Shown here in pieces: positions 50,481 through 63,206 of a DNA stretch of 64,000 bases. The DNA lies in the NCBI GenBank assembly GCA_024305405.1, contig JAKNDB010000096.1:434001-498000 (forward strand), given 5' to 3'. Position 1 is the first letter of the stretch. Each line of letters begins with the position of its first letter. The notes below the pieces were generated by a model. That model worked only from the letters and a program-made list of their open reading frames with translations, was not told the origin of the DNA and searched no databases. The stretch comes from Dirofilaria immitis. Lineage: Eukaryota > Nematoda > Chromadorea > Rhabditida > Onchocercidae. The position numbers and the translations under genes were made by a program.

Positions 50481-51686
50481 AATATTTATGCAAATTGAGA
50501 ATTTTTAGGTGATTATTTTGATGAAATTATTTATTATACATATCTCATTTCCTTTGACCTGCGCTGCGTTTTTCTTCTTACATGCAATTCCTTGCGATTG
50601 CGTTTATTTTTACTTATGCATACGCTTCATTATTTACCATGAAGGCCGTGGGTTTACTATGAAATATGAAGAAATAATTATAGAATAAACATGTATTATA
50701 TTTATCTATTATATATTATTTCAATATTTTATCACTTACACTGCATGCATTTCACTTTTTCACATAACATACTATTATGTGTTACATTGAAATAAAAAGA
50801 TCCAAATTGAAATTATGAAAAAATTTAGTGTTAAGAAAAAAATTCCATATATCACATTTGCATTGCATTATTATTCTTATACATCATCATGCAATTACTT
50901 ATTGCAGCGGAATATAATTTTTGAATTCTATAAAATTCCCGGACTATTTCAAAACGTTGCATTCATTTTCAGTTCGTAGCACAACAAACGATAGTTGTTG
51001 TCATTTTGATGTAGTATGTTTTATTTATTGTTTAAAATGTTAAAGTGAAAATTTAAAATTATTATCATGATTTTTTACATTCTTAATTTTTTTTGCTTAT
51101 TTCTCACACTCATATTTTATTGCCACTTTTTTTTGAGTGAATGTTGAAATTTTAGCAATAGTATGTGTTGATTGTTGTTTACATTTATGAAAGTGCATTC
51201 AACTTGAGCATAGAGATGCAGTAGATGCTTAGCACATATTGTACTGAATTATACTAATCTTCTCTTATAATCTGTTACTATTTGTGTATTACGTTGCATT
51301 ATGAACGTGTTCACGTATTGTATGCTTTTAATTTAATCATTTATAACACTATATGATTATCATGCATTTGTACTACTAGCAATTCTTCATATCAAATTTC
51401 TTAGCAAATTTTCTTTTCGATTCTTTTGTTTTTTAATTATATGCTTACATTAATGCTTTTTAAAACAAGAAAAGTGTAAATTTTATATATATATATAATT
51501 GTGTGTGTGTTTTTTTAATATGATTCTCATATCTTTATCTAATGCGTATTTCTAGATGAATATTTGCTTTTATGACACTATGTATACTATGCGCTTTAAC
51601 GAGATTTATTGAATTATATAATAGTTGTAAATCATAATAATATTTTATTTTGATAATATCAGTTTTCAGGTATATATTATACAGGA

Positions 51687-53095
51687 ATGGCATCGAAGCC
51701 GAAACGGCGAAAAACGGAAGAATTGGATGATACAGAGACGATACTTTTAGGAGATGATTTAAAAGAAATTAAAAATATTTTGTTGGACTTCAAGGTTAGT
51801 TCCGTTCTTGCTTATCTTACACTGGAAAGGTACGAATTATCCAGAATATATGTGAATACTAAATTAAATAAATGATTGAAAAATGCTTCAATTAAAAGCA
51901 ATTATATATGCTCAATTAGATGTTCGAATTAGGTCAAAAATATAATTAACAATAATTAAGATTATTGCACTTTGCAAACCAATGATAATTATTGAGCAAG
52001 TGTAATTATTCCTATCATTGCTTCGAAAGTTAATTTGGATTCTAGATTTTAATTGATTTTCTCGGAACTTTGATTAAAAAATTATTGTGGAAGGAAGCAT
52101 TACATTGTCATTCTAGAATTGGCATATTTGCATATTTGACAAAGGCGCTTGGTTATCGCGTTTAGTGAGTACTTTGCCTATGGTAGTTATTAGTTGTTTT
52201 ATGGAATTGGAAAGTATTTTGTCCGTCACACTTGATAAATATTTCAAAAATAAAATGATATTAACGTAACAGTTCAAAATGTGAGTTCGATTATATGAAC
52301 TGATAGAAATTCCTAGGAAATAAAAAAGGTTGAGGAGTTGGAATCAAAATTGAAGGAATGTCCACGAATTGGAGTTACGCTGATGACTGTTTTGTGGAAA
52401 TGTTCTTTGCAAAATTTTAACGAACAGTAAGTTTTCTCTTTCTTTGTAAGGTGTAAAAGAATGCATAATTTGAAAGGCATAAATTGAAATGGTGTGAAAG
52501 AAAATTACTGTAATATTGTCACTCTAAAAAACAGGCTTATATTATGATAAAAAGATTTCAATAAAATCAAATTCGCAGCACTTATTTCTATGTTTAATAA
52601 TAATTTAATAGGATAATGCCAATAATACATTTAATCTATTGAGTTATACATCCATTGTAGTGATCAAAAAAACCTTTCCAATCCTGAAATATAACATCAC
52701 GTCTTGAACTGCGATTGGACAATTAGAGAAAATTGGTATTATTAATAATTTTTATGATTACTTTCATCAAGATTAGTTATAATGATTTTCACATAAGTTG
52801 TATGTATATGGTATTTGGAAACCTGGTATCATATAGTGATAAACATTTTCCATTACAGGTCGCAGTGGTTGCTGATTCTAAATGATGTTCTGCGTGTTTT
52901 GATTAAAATCTATGGGACAATACCATCTTTATGTTCCGAGGTTGGCTTCACTTTCCATTTTTTATTAAATTTTACGAATTCCAACAATTCTTTGAAGTTT
53001 GAACTTCTCGCATTTTAAAATAATATTTTATAGCTGGCCGAACCACCCGGAAATTTCGCAAATATTGCAGGTATATTTGAAGTTTGCTAATTTCC

Positions 53096-53131
<36 letters not shown>

Positions 53132-56100
53132 GGCATAAATAGACATCAAGCATTTCAAGCCTATCATATTTGTAAGCTTGAAGTGCTCAAAATTCCATTT
53201 TATTGCAAATATCGCTTATTTAGAGTAAAAAAGTATCTTCTAAGTTAATCCACGCATTTTAATTGAATTTACAAATTTTTTAAAAAAAATTTAGTTCGCT
53301 TATTGGAAAGCGGTCCGAAAGTATCAATGGATGCAAAATGCGAAGTATTTCGTCTGATATACAATGTTGCGATAGATCCTCGATGCATGGAACTGATTAT
53401 TGAAAATACTCATCTGGTAGATCGTATAGCAATGGCGGTTGATCATGACATGAATGAAATGGCGAAAGTTGCCCTTCAGATGGCAAACTTGCTAGCGGTT
53501 AACAAAAATGGTATCAAAGTAAGTTCTGCTATTTTTACAACTACAGAAACATTTTACTCTTAACTTTTTGATCTGTAATAGTGTGAAACTAATAACAATA
53601 GGATATGGGAATGGGAAATGACTGAGATATATCATTCAAAACTCTTCAACAGAAAATAGATCGTGGATGTGAATTAACAGATTTTTTTAAAAAAAATTTA
53701 GGACCGTGATATATCTTCTTTAGATTAGCATTATTTGAATGCACTTATGCGAAATTCATGTTCTATGAATTTGAAGACTGAAATTACTTTTGGCTAAATC
53801 GCGTGATTTGGGCGATTTAAAACCGACAAGAATACTGTAATATAGATGTTATTCTTACTCTAGATGGATTAATAAGTGCGGACGTCACTTTTTCGTGTTA
53901 GCGATTAATTAACTACCGAATAATTGTCCTAGTACTGTGGAAACTATTTCCACGGGCACAAAGGAAAACAAAAAACCTTTGATACCTCCAGCATTATTTC
54001 TGAAAATGTGAAATGAGATTGACATGCGATGGACAGTTTCAAAATACGGAAAGTAAACAAATAAGATTTTTGAAGAATATTTATCTTTTGATTAATATAC
54101 AAAGCAAATTGGCACCCAAAAGTATATTTACAAAATAAAAAGTAAAAGTACAGGCTAAATTTACATGGGAGAACCCTTTATTTTATAAGAATCTTAAAAG
54201 AAGGTTTACAGTTGGAATTAGATGTGTGCAGTAATAAGAAGGAAAAGAAATAAAGATTACCAAAATCCCTTGATATCATCATCAAGTGATAATGATGTCA
54301 AAAATAATTCATGGTACCAAAAAAAAATCTAACTTTCAGATAAATATGCATTACAGTTTTTTCATTCCTTTTACTGTTTTGTATTATTCTCGTTAGTTCA
54401 ACAGAAAAGCTTAGAGCAGTTTTTTGGTTCCATTTTCATACTTTTTTTTCATGAAACAAATTCTTATGTATATCTTATGTTTTTCTCAACACATGGAATG
54501 AGATAGTATTGGATAATCAAAGTAACGCGGTCCGTAGGAAACATACTAGTGTAATTTTCTTATTGTTTGGTAGGTTGGAATAAAGTTGCATTTGGTTTTG
54601 TTGGTTTATGAACCTGTGGTATCTGTTTCTCATGGTAAGCGCGAATTGCTTCTTCTGGATAATCCTTATTTGTCTGGAACAGCAATATGATATATCAATA
54701 ATTCAGAAGATATTTTCTCATAATTTACTTTGAGCAGTGGGTAGTATGCCACAGAGGCAATAAGAGTCCGTCGATGATATAAAGAAATCTTCAAATGATA
54801 AATGAAATGATTGAATTGCATTACCTTTGCAACTAGACCACTGTGTGCAAGTATATTCTTTGATTGTTCTTCCAGCTCATCGTCGTAATCTTCCTGTGAT
54901 GCATCCTGTCCTTCCAATTTCTTCTCGTGATTTTTTCAGTTTCCGACATAAGTCGGTTTTTCCGGGTTCTTCGTATACCACCAGCGATTTTTTCGGCCGG
55001 TGCATGACCACCTTTTAATATGTCATTTTTCTTATTTTCACTCATTGAATCTAGAAATGAAATTTGAATGTTTAAATGAAACTGTGCAAGAGATAAGGAA
55101 TAATTATTGATGCATGCAATTGTTTTACTTGACAATTAAGAATAAAATTAACATGGAAATAATACTTGAATCTATTATATCTTAAAATAACTGAAATATA
55201 TCTTTAAAAGTCTAGCAAAATATATTTTAACAGATTTTCACTAAGGCTTCATTTTTTGAAGTAGAACTTATTTGTTGAGAAATGATTTTTATGGCCATAA
55301 TTTGTTGATACATTTACTTATTTACCTATCAACTAATTTATTCAATCGTTTATCTCTCCTTCTTCCGATTTTATCTGTAATCATTCTACAATCTCTTTGT
55401 GACTTGCTTCTTGTTTAGACATGTCATCACCGCAATAATGTAACGCATTATTATTTTGTCCTGTTCTATAGTTGGGACTGTTTATCACCATAACTCAAAT
55501 ATATTTTAATTAACTGAAATTCAAAACGTATGTATTAAAATTTAGGATCTGAATGCTAAAACATAAAACTAAGTATTGAACTCTAAGCAAAACATCGCCT
55601 TCCAATCATAAGATACTTTTTCATGGAAAAAGCACCAGACGGCTGCGAACCGCCATCAACGTACGCGGCGCATCTGATTATTCATTGTACACGGTTCCAT
55701 TATGTTGGACGGAGTGCAAATTGAATGTCTTAGCCATTCAAAATCAAAAATACATTTCAGATTAGCAGAGTAAAGTGGAAAGGAATTTGTTAGTATGATA
55801 TAGAACGAATAAATAAACAGAGCAACGACGTCTTCATAACTTTAGGAAATGAAATTGTACGGGATATGATGTATGTGAGGTTTATTCCGAGGTATCATCA
55901 AAAGATAACATTGGAAAAATAGAACGGTGTCTTTTAATATATGTTTTAACAATAACAAATAAATGACAAAATGACAATAAATGATAAAAAAAATTCTGTC
56001 AATCCTTATTTTACATTCTTTACAGTGTTTTTAAATCATCGGAAAAATTTCTTGTTAAAACAACGATTGGAATGGAATATGTAGAAATTGAACAAATGTT

Positions 56101-59100
56101 AAAGAAAATTTTAATTTATTTGTTATTCTCATTACGTTAAGTTACTTCATATTCTTCTATTCATTTAACTTAAAAATCCAAAGATTTAGAAATATTTCAA
56201 ATGTGTGCTGTTTTTTAGCGTTTATTATTGTCAAATGCTGGTCTTTATCTGGGTAATTTGTTGCATCGTACGAAAGAAATGGATGAGACATTTGGACTTA
56301 AAATTCAGGAGGATGTATTGCAATTAATTTGTCGTTTTGTTCGATATAAGGGTACGAAACGAATTGGACGACAACTAGCAGCAAGGTTTTAAGACATGTT
56401 AAAAATTTTCGAAATTTTTCCCGCTAAATAATGGGATATCGGATTAATTAATTTCGGGCGGTAACTCTTTTTATAAACGCCTAAATTAAATTAAAAAACA
56501 CTTATGCTTCTTAGATAGCATACAAATTCTATCCCGATCAGGTTTTTCATTCATAATTCGAAAATTGAAGTTGTTACTTTATAATATGATACTGATGGGA
56601 AGGTTACTCTTATGAGCGTAAACGAAATGAGTAAACAAGCTGGTGTTTGCTTTTTTCCTTAAATTATAAAGTTTTTTTTGTATTTCAGCAATGGTGTGAG
56701 TGTTTTGTTGGATTGTTTTTGAAAGGCGAATGCGAAAGCTACATCATAGAAATGTGTAATGCATCATTTGAACTTCGTGAACAATTTGAAACACCGGGTT
56801 GTATAACGAAAATTGTTGAGACACATCCACGTCCTGAATACATGCTAAAATGCTTCTGTGCTTTGCACAGGTATGATTAGAAGAATCAGGGGAAAAGAGA
56901 ATTGTTATTTAAAACGAATCAAACAGAGAGTAGATTGATATGATTTTTTTCGAAATACAGAGAGTGAGGAAGAGACTTAGATAAAAAGAATGTGTGAATG
57001 GAGAAAGGAATGAATTTTATTTTGGAACGACGGCATAAGAGATCAGGTTGATTTTTGAATGAATTTGAATATTTTTTAGATCAATTAAATTTAAGGATGC
57101 ATGGGGTCGAGCAGCACTTCGTGGACACGGTGCCCTGGATATACTTGTTGATGGACTTGAAAAGGCTGATTTTGCACAGCAGATATTAATCGTCAATACG
57201 CTTCGGTTTGGCATAATTTCTTTACATTATCAATTCTACATTTTCGCAATTTATCATTTAATGGAGAAAAAAGTGGGATGAAAAGGGAATGAGTAAGAAA
57301 ATAAGAAATTTATAGAAGAAAAATGAAGGTATCCATTAAAAACGAAAGATAGCGGAGTACTACTAAACCAGGAAGTTTCGTGTTTAATATTATCATTCGT
57401 TTATTTAATTTCTCATGAATACAATCAAATTTTAGATATTTTGTTCATGATGGAAGTGGTCTAAGCTATTTGACATTTTCCACCAAATTTTTGGATATTG
57501 TTGTAGATCATATCAACCTTTATTTGAACAAAAATAAACGTATTTGTAGTGTAAGTTTTATTTTCGTTTCCAGTCTATTATTTTCTTAATCGTAGAAGTT
57601 GGCATATTTACTGATATTATGCTGTAGTATAAAATGATGTTTATTCTAAAATTGTTTTAATTTCATATATGCGTTGCGATTTGTCGTACACTAATTTAAT
57701 ATATAAAAACGATATTAACTGTTTCTTGTGATCTGGAAACTTTTTATGCTCATGTTCATGTAGTGGCGAAAAATTTTAGTATTGCAAAATTTTTTAGTAC
57801 TGCAATACTTAAACTCTTCCTGCTGTCATTTTAAAACTTTCCTTTGGGAATTTTTTAATGAGTTTATCAATTCGTTTTACGTGTTTCTCACTTTGCGTAA
57901 ATATGGTCGAATCACATTCAAGTTTTTTTTTTTTTTATAAATTGAAACATTTATTCCTTTTTATTTTCAGTGGATCTAAATTTTTGTAGTTGCTTCTTTC
58001 ATTTGTTAAAGAGTATTTCAGGTGCTCCCAAGTCAAGTGCGGAATGAATGTACGGCTCACAACAAAACAGGGCGTGGTAAAAGAGAATGCTTATGTTGTA
58101 GGATGATGGTAAGCATGTTTTAATCAAAAACTTGATAAAAGTTAACACTACGAACATGATTTCGAAATATGATTTCCGAATCTTAAGTTGAACATTGTCC
58201 CGAAATTTATAGTGTTTGAGTATGAAAATTTTTTCTTAAATTTTAGAACACTTTAAAATGACTAAGCAACCTCGATCTTTTTTACAATTTCAGTTGGTAC
58301 CGTTGCATTCAACGAACATTGAAGGCCTTACTCACGTTACTGACTATGAAATGTTCTCATCTAGAAAGTTAGTCGAATTTTCCTGGAGTCCATCGCAATC
58401 ACCGCCACCTGGAATGCGTTCACCATTGATGTCTCCGAAAAGAATGTCATTACTTTAGTTTTTTCTCTTTTATTATATTGTGTATGAAGTCAAGCTATAA
58501 AATACGAAGTTATGGTGAAGGGAAAGGTAGAGCACATCAGAAATAGCAGTAATGAGACTTATGATGTAACGAAATGTTCGGAATATTTGGAGTGTCTCTC
58601 TTTTCATTTTCTACCGCAACTTGACTTTGCTAGTACAGTAATTGTATTAAATATTGGTGAGCATAGTCAATCTTTATAGTAGATTGCTTTGTAATGCAAT
58701 TTATTTAATTTATTTTGAAAATGTAGTAGTAAAATATGATCATATTAACTGTTATATTAATTGCCGAAACGCCAACAAAAATTGTTGAAACTTTTGAATA
58801 TCAAAATTAATGCTATATATTAAAAGTAAACTGTTAAGTAAAAATTGCAGTTCACCGACATCGCTAATGGATGAATACATCGAATGCATGGAGCATCCAG
58901 CATCCGCAAGTGATAATAGCAATTATTTGAATTGTGTTTCACATGTTAGGAATACGGAGGTAGATACCAGTTATTAGTCTATTTTAAGAAAATTATTATT
59001 GGCATTTCTGTATTATGCCAAAGATAAAATCTGAAAAAAGTGCTGGATAAGAAATGATTTAATTTGAGATGTTAAGCTTTCTTTTTGTTGCAGCAAATTA

Positions 59101-62100
59101 CAGTTTTTAAAGCATCTCTTTTATTATGTTTTCGGAAAATAGTTTGACTAATAATTTTTTTCGAGAATGACAACTCTGCAGATGAAAATATGGCCCTAAT
59201 ATTAATAAAAGCCTGCATAAATTGTATTATATATGTGATTATATCAGTATTATATTGCATTATTATATTAGCTTGTTTTAGCTCGTCGTCGGTGAACTGT
59301 ACATTTTGGCTTGGTTATCGCACAGCGAGTCTAATATGAAACGATTAATTACATCAAAAGTAACTTTCATATTTTCTGTGGAAAAAGTAAGCTCAAAACT
59401 TTTTTAGGAAGAGTTTTATCAAGAGCAGCAGCATGTATTAAGTAAATCAAATGAAGAAAATTCTGAGGAGCAAAAAATAATAATTTGGATTAAAAGCAAG
59501 AACTAAGATGTTTTCCAAGAAGGAAAAATAAGTGGGATAAATAGAAAGCAACACAGTATATCTTTTTTAATGTATTCATCTAAAAGAGTGCAAATTCTTT
59601 CCCACTATCTAATATGTCTTTTTTCTCAGATTGTCAGCACTTTACTGCGATATATCTCTGATGCACCATCGATGGTTTCCAAAGCACCACGTACAATACG
59701 ACGAATTTTCCGGCATCGCTTAGCAGCAGAAAATTTGTCTCGTTTAGAGTTGCACACTCTTGTCATACATATTCTAATGACACGAAAATGTGAAGCTGGA
59801 AGGTATGCTTCTTTGTTGTTCGGTTTGTTTCAATTTTCATTGGGTTGTTAATTCATAATATCAAACTTGCCCAATCAAATGGTTGAATTAATTCCAATTT
59901 CGAAAACTCCTGGTTGACGTGGTTTGGTCTTTTGTTTTTACATGCTTTTACTTTTCATCTTAATAAAATAGTTCCGTGCTTAACTTTTCCCTATTTTTAA
60001 ATGTGAACGAAATTTTCCTCTGTTTTTAGATATGAACGAAATTTTTTATTGAAATTTCAAATCATGGTTTAATAAAAAAATTAGTTCTTTTATTTCAAAT
60101 TTTCATTTATCATTCAAATATATTCTATCTAGAAATAACAATGAATATCATACAGTGTGTAATTTTTTCATCTTTTAAAAATTTAAAGTCATCTGAATTT
60201 TCAGACGAGTTTCACAATGTTCAGAATGTGCAATAAGAACTGATTTTGGTAATGCTCTGTTGGAAGAATTTTCATCTCATATTGATGCACCATTTGGATT
60301 GGAAGTACTTAAAAATATATACAAATCAAATGATGAAATTGAACAATTGAAAGCTTGTATTGCAACATTACATCTCGTTAGGTATCTTTTTCCTATCTTT
60401 TTCATACATCATTACGTATAAGATAGAAAAAGAAGGATCGGGATTATATATCATAAATTAAAGATATTGAATTGTGACTGAGAGAAATTAATATGAGAAA
60501 AAGAATGCCTATCGTTGATTTACTTTTCATATCAAAACTAAAATTAGATTATATCTATTTTCTTAATAGTATTTGTTAGAAAAACATGTTGTTCAGTGTG
60601 TGTTTTAAATAGTGCCAATGTTTAAAATACCATTTTTAGTTTGCTTGTTAATGATACGATAATTATAATCATGAAAAAATTTTTTCATGAATAAATTTGA
60701 TTACATACGTAAAGCAACTTTGGATTACATATGTTATTCTGAGCATAAAGACTTTAGTCGATATTGAAAGGAATAGCTTATATGAGTAGAATAATATTTG
60801 CTTGTTGCTTTCGGTATAGATTTATGTTACAAATCATAATCTTTTAAACGACCTGTTTATTTTTAATTAAAATCGTAAAACACGAGAATTTTTCTTAAAA
60901 TAATATGCGTAATCTTCAAACATTTTCTAGAAGAGTTGATAACTGGAAACGGATGTTAGTGACTCATAAACCGGTTGAGCGTCTTTTGGCCAAATTACGT
61001 GAAATGTTGACTGATAGCAATCATGAAGAAAATTGGCAGATAACAACATATTGTGAAGGGGTGAATCTTTTTTCTTCAAATTCATTTCACCCTAAAATAT
61101 GCGACATTTAAAAAGCTAGAAGAATAAAGATCTTAGCACAAGATGTTTTGAGAACAAAAACACAAGAAGTTATATATGATCCAAATTTTTTCCTTGTTTA
61201 GCAAGTAGATCCTATAATATTTACTGGAAATAAAGATATTTGTTGATTGTTAAAATCATGACTTTAATTACTGATGAATATGAATCAAATGAAGCGATTT
61301 GGAAACTAGTGCCATATTTTTTTTCAGCAGAAATATGCATACCGTATTCGACGTATGAGCCTGCTACCATAGTTATAACAATCAGTTGATGTCATTGAGG
61401 TCAGCAGGACCGTTAACTATTCGAACAATTTTACTGATCTCACTGATATTAATTGATTGTCTGTCCATCAAAATTACCTAGTAAATATTTTTTAATTTAG
61501 ATCAACTTAATTTCTTTTCAGCCAACATTGATTCGTCAAATTTTGGTTGCTTTGTCATTTTTGATTCCATCAGGTATACTGACGAATTCGTTACACGCTT
61601 TTTGGAATGATCTTTCAAGTTACATTACGAGAGATATGCCACTTAGTAAATGTGTTGTAAAGGAAGCAACTTTACTATCAAGAAAGGTCATAATGGCAAC
61701 ATCTGGTTTACCAGAATTCATCAAATTTAAATATGGTAAACTGACAGAAATTGTTCCAAAGAAATGTTTATGTGAAGGAAGTGAATATTTTCGGGTAAAT
61801 TCTTTATCATATTATTAAAATTCAATTTTACAATGTCGTAATCAGCGCGTAAGTAGCAGGGTAGTTAAATAACTCAATATAGGGGAACATTTTTTTAATT
61901 GGCAATTGCTATAAGTAAACATTTATCTTTTAAGTAAATCACATTTTACATATCGAGAATTCCTTTTTTACCCACAATTTTTCCGTATCGGTAATGCTTT
62001 CTAATATTTGTTTATTTTTGAATATTTCTTTTGGAAATCACTGAAACTGATAGTAATTCTAATAGTTTCGTCCAGGATGAATTATGTGTTTCCGGATTAG

Positions 62101-63206
62101 CAATGCATTTTCGATTTTATAATAAGATGCTTTTAACCTATAAACGGATTATTTGTTTGTTTAAATTGGTCTTTAAAAACTTAAATTAGCTTTTAGGGTA
62201 TGTTTGGAAATGGATTTTCGGAGCAATTTCGAGATACATTTGAATTTGACGAAGAGGAAGAACAATGTTCTTTCCGTTTATTCTCCATTTTCTTGCATTA
62301 TTTAAGTGGTTGCGGCAAATCATGTGTGAGAATAGCTGAAAATGATGTCCCGGCTTTGCTAAAGGTATGCAACTCTTGTATATTTTTAAATTATGGTGTT
62401 ATCGTAACATGCTGCATGGTCTTTCTCTGTTCTGGATTTAATCCCTAGTAGCATAAACTAAGCTGATAGTAATCTATTAATGATCAAATAGTTTTAATGT
62501 ATACCATTTTCGTATTTCGAAAATCTTCTTTCTCTTTTCACTCCGTTACCCAATTTTATTTGCGAAAATCCGCAAAATGAAAAATAGGTCCTGAATTTTT
62601 TCCCATAAATAAATGGTTATCAATGGAAAGAATTGCAGTTATCAGATCGTTACCTGTGCACAGGAATAAGCTCGAAACTATTAGCATACGAAAGTCCACT
62701 CAGAAATTTGATCAATGGTGAAACACTACCAAATTATCTGGAAGTTATGCTCTCTACTGGAAGTGATACATGTAACGTGCTGAGAGATGCTTGTATAAGC
62801 TACTTACTGAGGTTTTTCTTGGATAATTTTAATGAGATTTAAATTATTTATAAAGTAATTATTTTTAAGGGCTTTTTCTACTACCTGTATTAAATTATAT
62901 AGTTGTGATAGAATGAAATAATAGAACGGACTTTTTATGAATGATTTATTGACTTATTGATGGTTATGAGTGAAAATTTTTAAATATTTAAAAAGCGTAT
63001 TTAGAATGATGACGCTATCCATGATTAGATTTTGAAATTTTTAATCTTTTTATTTCAGGGGTTGTACTGAAGAACAAATGTTTAAAGCGCTTAAAGTCGT
63101 TGCTGGTAATCCTGTTGCAGTAAATGCGTTAATGGAATCATTGCAGGCATTTTTGATGGCATACTGTCGACGAAGGAAAATAAAGTATGAAGAGATAACA
63201 GCTTAG
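51687..63206 (+). CDS. ARMC5: ARMC5-like armadillo-repeat/BTB protein
   Basis: Mammalian ARMC5 is a CUL3 ubiquitin-ligase adaptor acting on RNA polymerase II; the nematode role is inferred. Exons: 51687-51794, 52317-52426, 52859-52940, 53034-53070, 53295-53518, 56219-56385, 56689-56870, 57080-57205, 57436-57550, 58022-58108, 58294-58445, 58851-58959, 59282-59359, 59630-59802, 60205-60381, 60931-61060, 61522-61794, 62197-62364, 62639-62811 and 63059-63206 (TAG). All phases agree once one base is added at 56716-56720, giving 939 residues (human about 935). The N-terminal half is armadillo-like (SMDAKCEVFRLIYNVAIDPR, NGVSVLLDCF). Diagnostic matches to human ARMC5 are LTHVTDYEMFSSRK with EFSWSPSQSPPP (human SLRSWLISEGY, DWSPEQCPP), then DAPFGLEVLKNI (human ESPFGVGALTHL) and NWKRMLVTHKPVERLLAKL. 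The C-terminus is BTB-like (CEGSEYFRGMFGNGFSE). AATAAA at 63218. The acceptor ends 2 nt before the ATG, suggesting trans-splicing. Confidence 0.8.
53101..53126. repeat. (TA)n microsatellite
   Basis: About 13 TA units in the intron between exons 53034-53070 and 53295-53518. Confidence 0.95.
54560..55045 (-). CDS. dap-1: death-associated protein 1 (DAP1) family, nested antisense gene
   Basis: Small, probably disordered cytoplasmic protein; mammalian DAP1 is an mTOR substrate that restrains autophagy. Two exons, 54825-55045 and 54560-54673. Start at 55045; an acceptor (TTTCTAG) ends 5 nt upstream, suggesting trans-splicing. The N-terminus GGHAPAEKIAGGIRR matches human GHPPAVKAGGMRI. NILAHSGLVAK matches the FISGVIARG segment, and NKDYPEEAIRAYHEK matches DKDFPPAAAQVAHQK. 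Exon 1 is one base short within T6 at 54931-54936; restoring it links the two halves and gives phase 0 at the intron. The predicted protein is about 111 residues (human 102). The whole gene lies inside the 2.7-kb ARMC5-like intron 53519-56218, on the opposite strand. Confidence 0.82.
54931..54936 (-). other. one-base deficit in DAP1 exon 1
   Basis: T6 where seven would join the conserved N-terminus in frame to EKKLEGQDASQEDYDDELEE. Exon 54825-55045 is 221 nt; 222 fits phase 0. Confidence 0.8.
56716..56720 (+). other. one-base deficit in an ARMC5-like exon
   Basis: T5 where six would continue NGVSVLLDCF into LKGECESYIIEMCN. The splice phase from the preceding exon enters in the NGVSVLL frame, while the exit phase fits only the second frame. 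Confidence 0.85.

Larger units (their letters stand above)
48845..51686. other. divergent intergenic region between polybromo and the ARMC5-like gene
   Basis: About 2.8 kb separating two genes transcribed away from each other. The left third (about 49320-49650) is GC-richer and repeat-free. The middle (49660-50480) is dense TG, TA and CA repeats. The right part (50500-51680) is plain AT-rich DNA. No coding sequence seen. Confidence 0.75.

Noticed and set aside
56647..56880. Reading the ARMC5-like exon from its start as QWCECFVGLFLKGE
   Set aside because: The incoming splice phase and armadillo-like content favour NGVSVLLDCF, with one missing base before LKGE.
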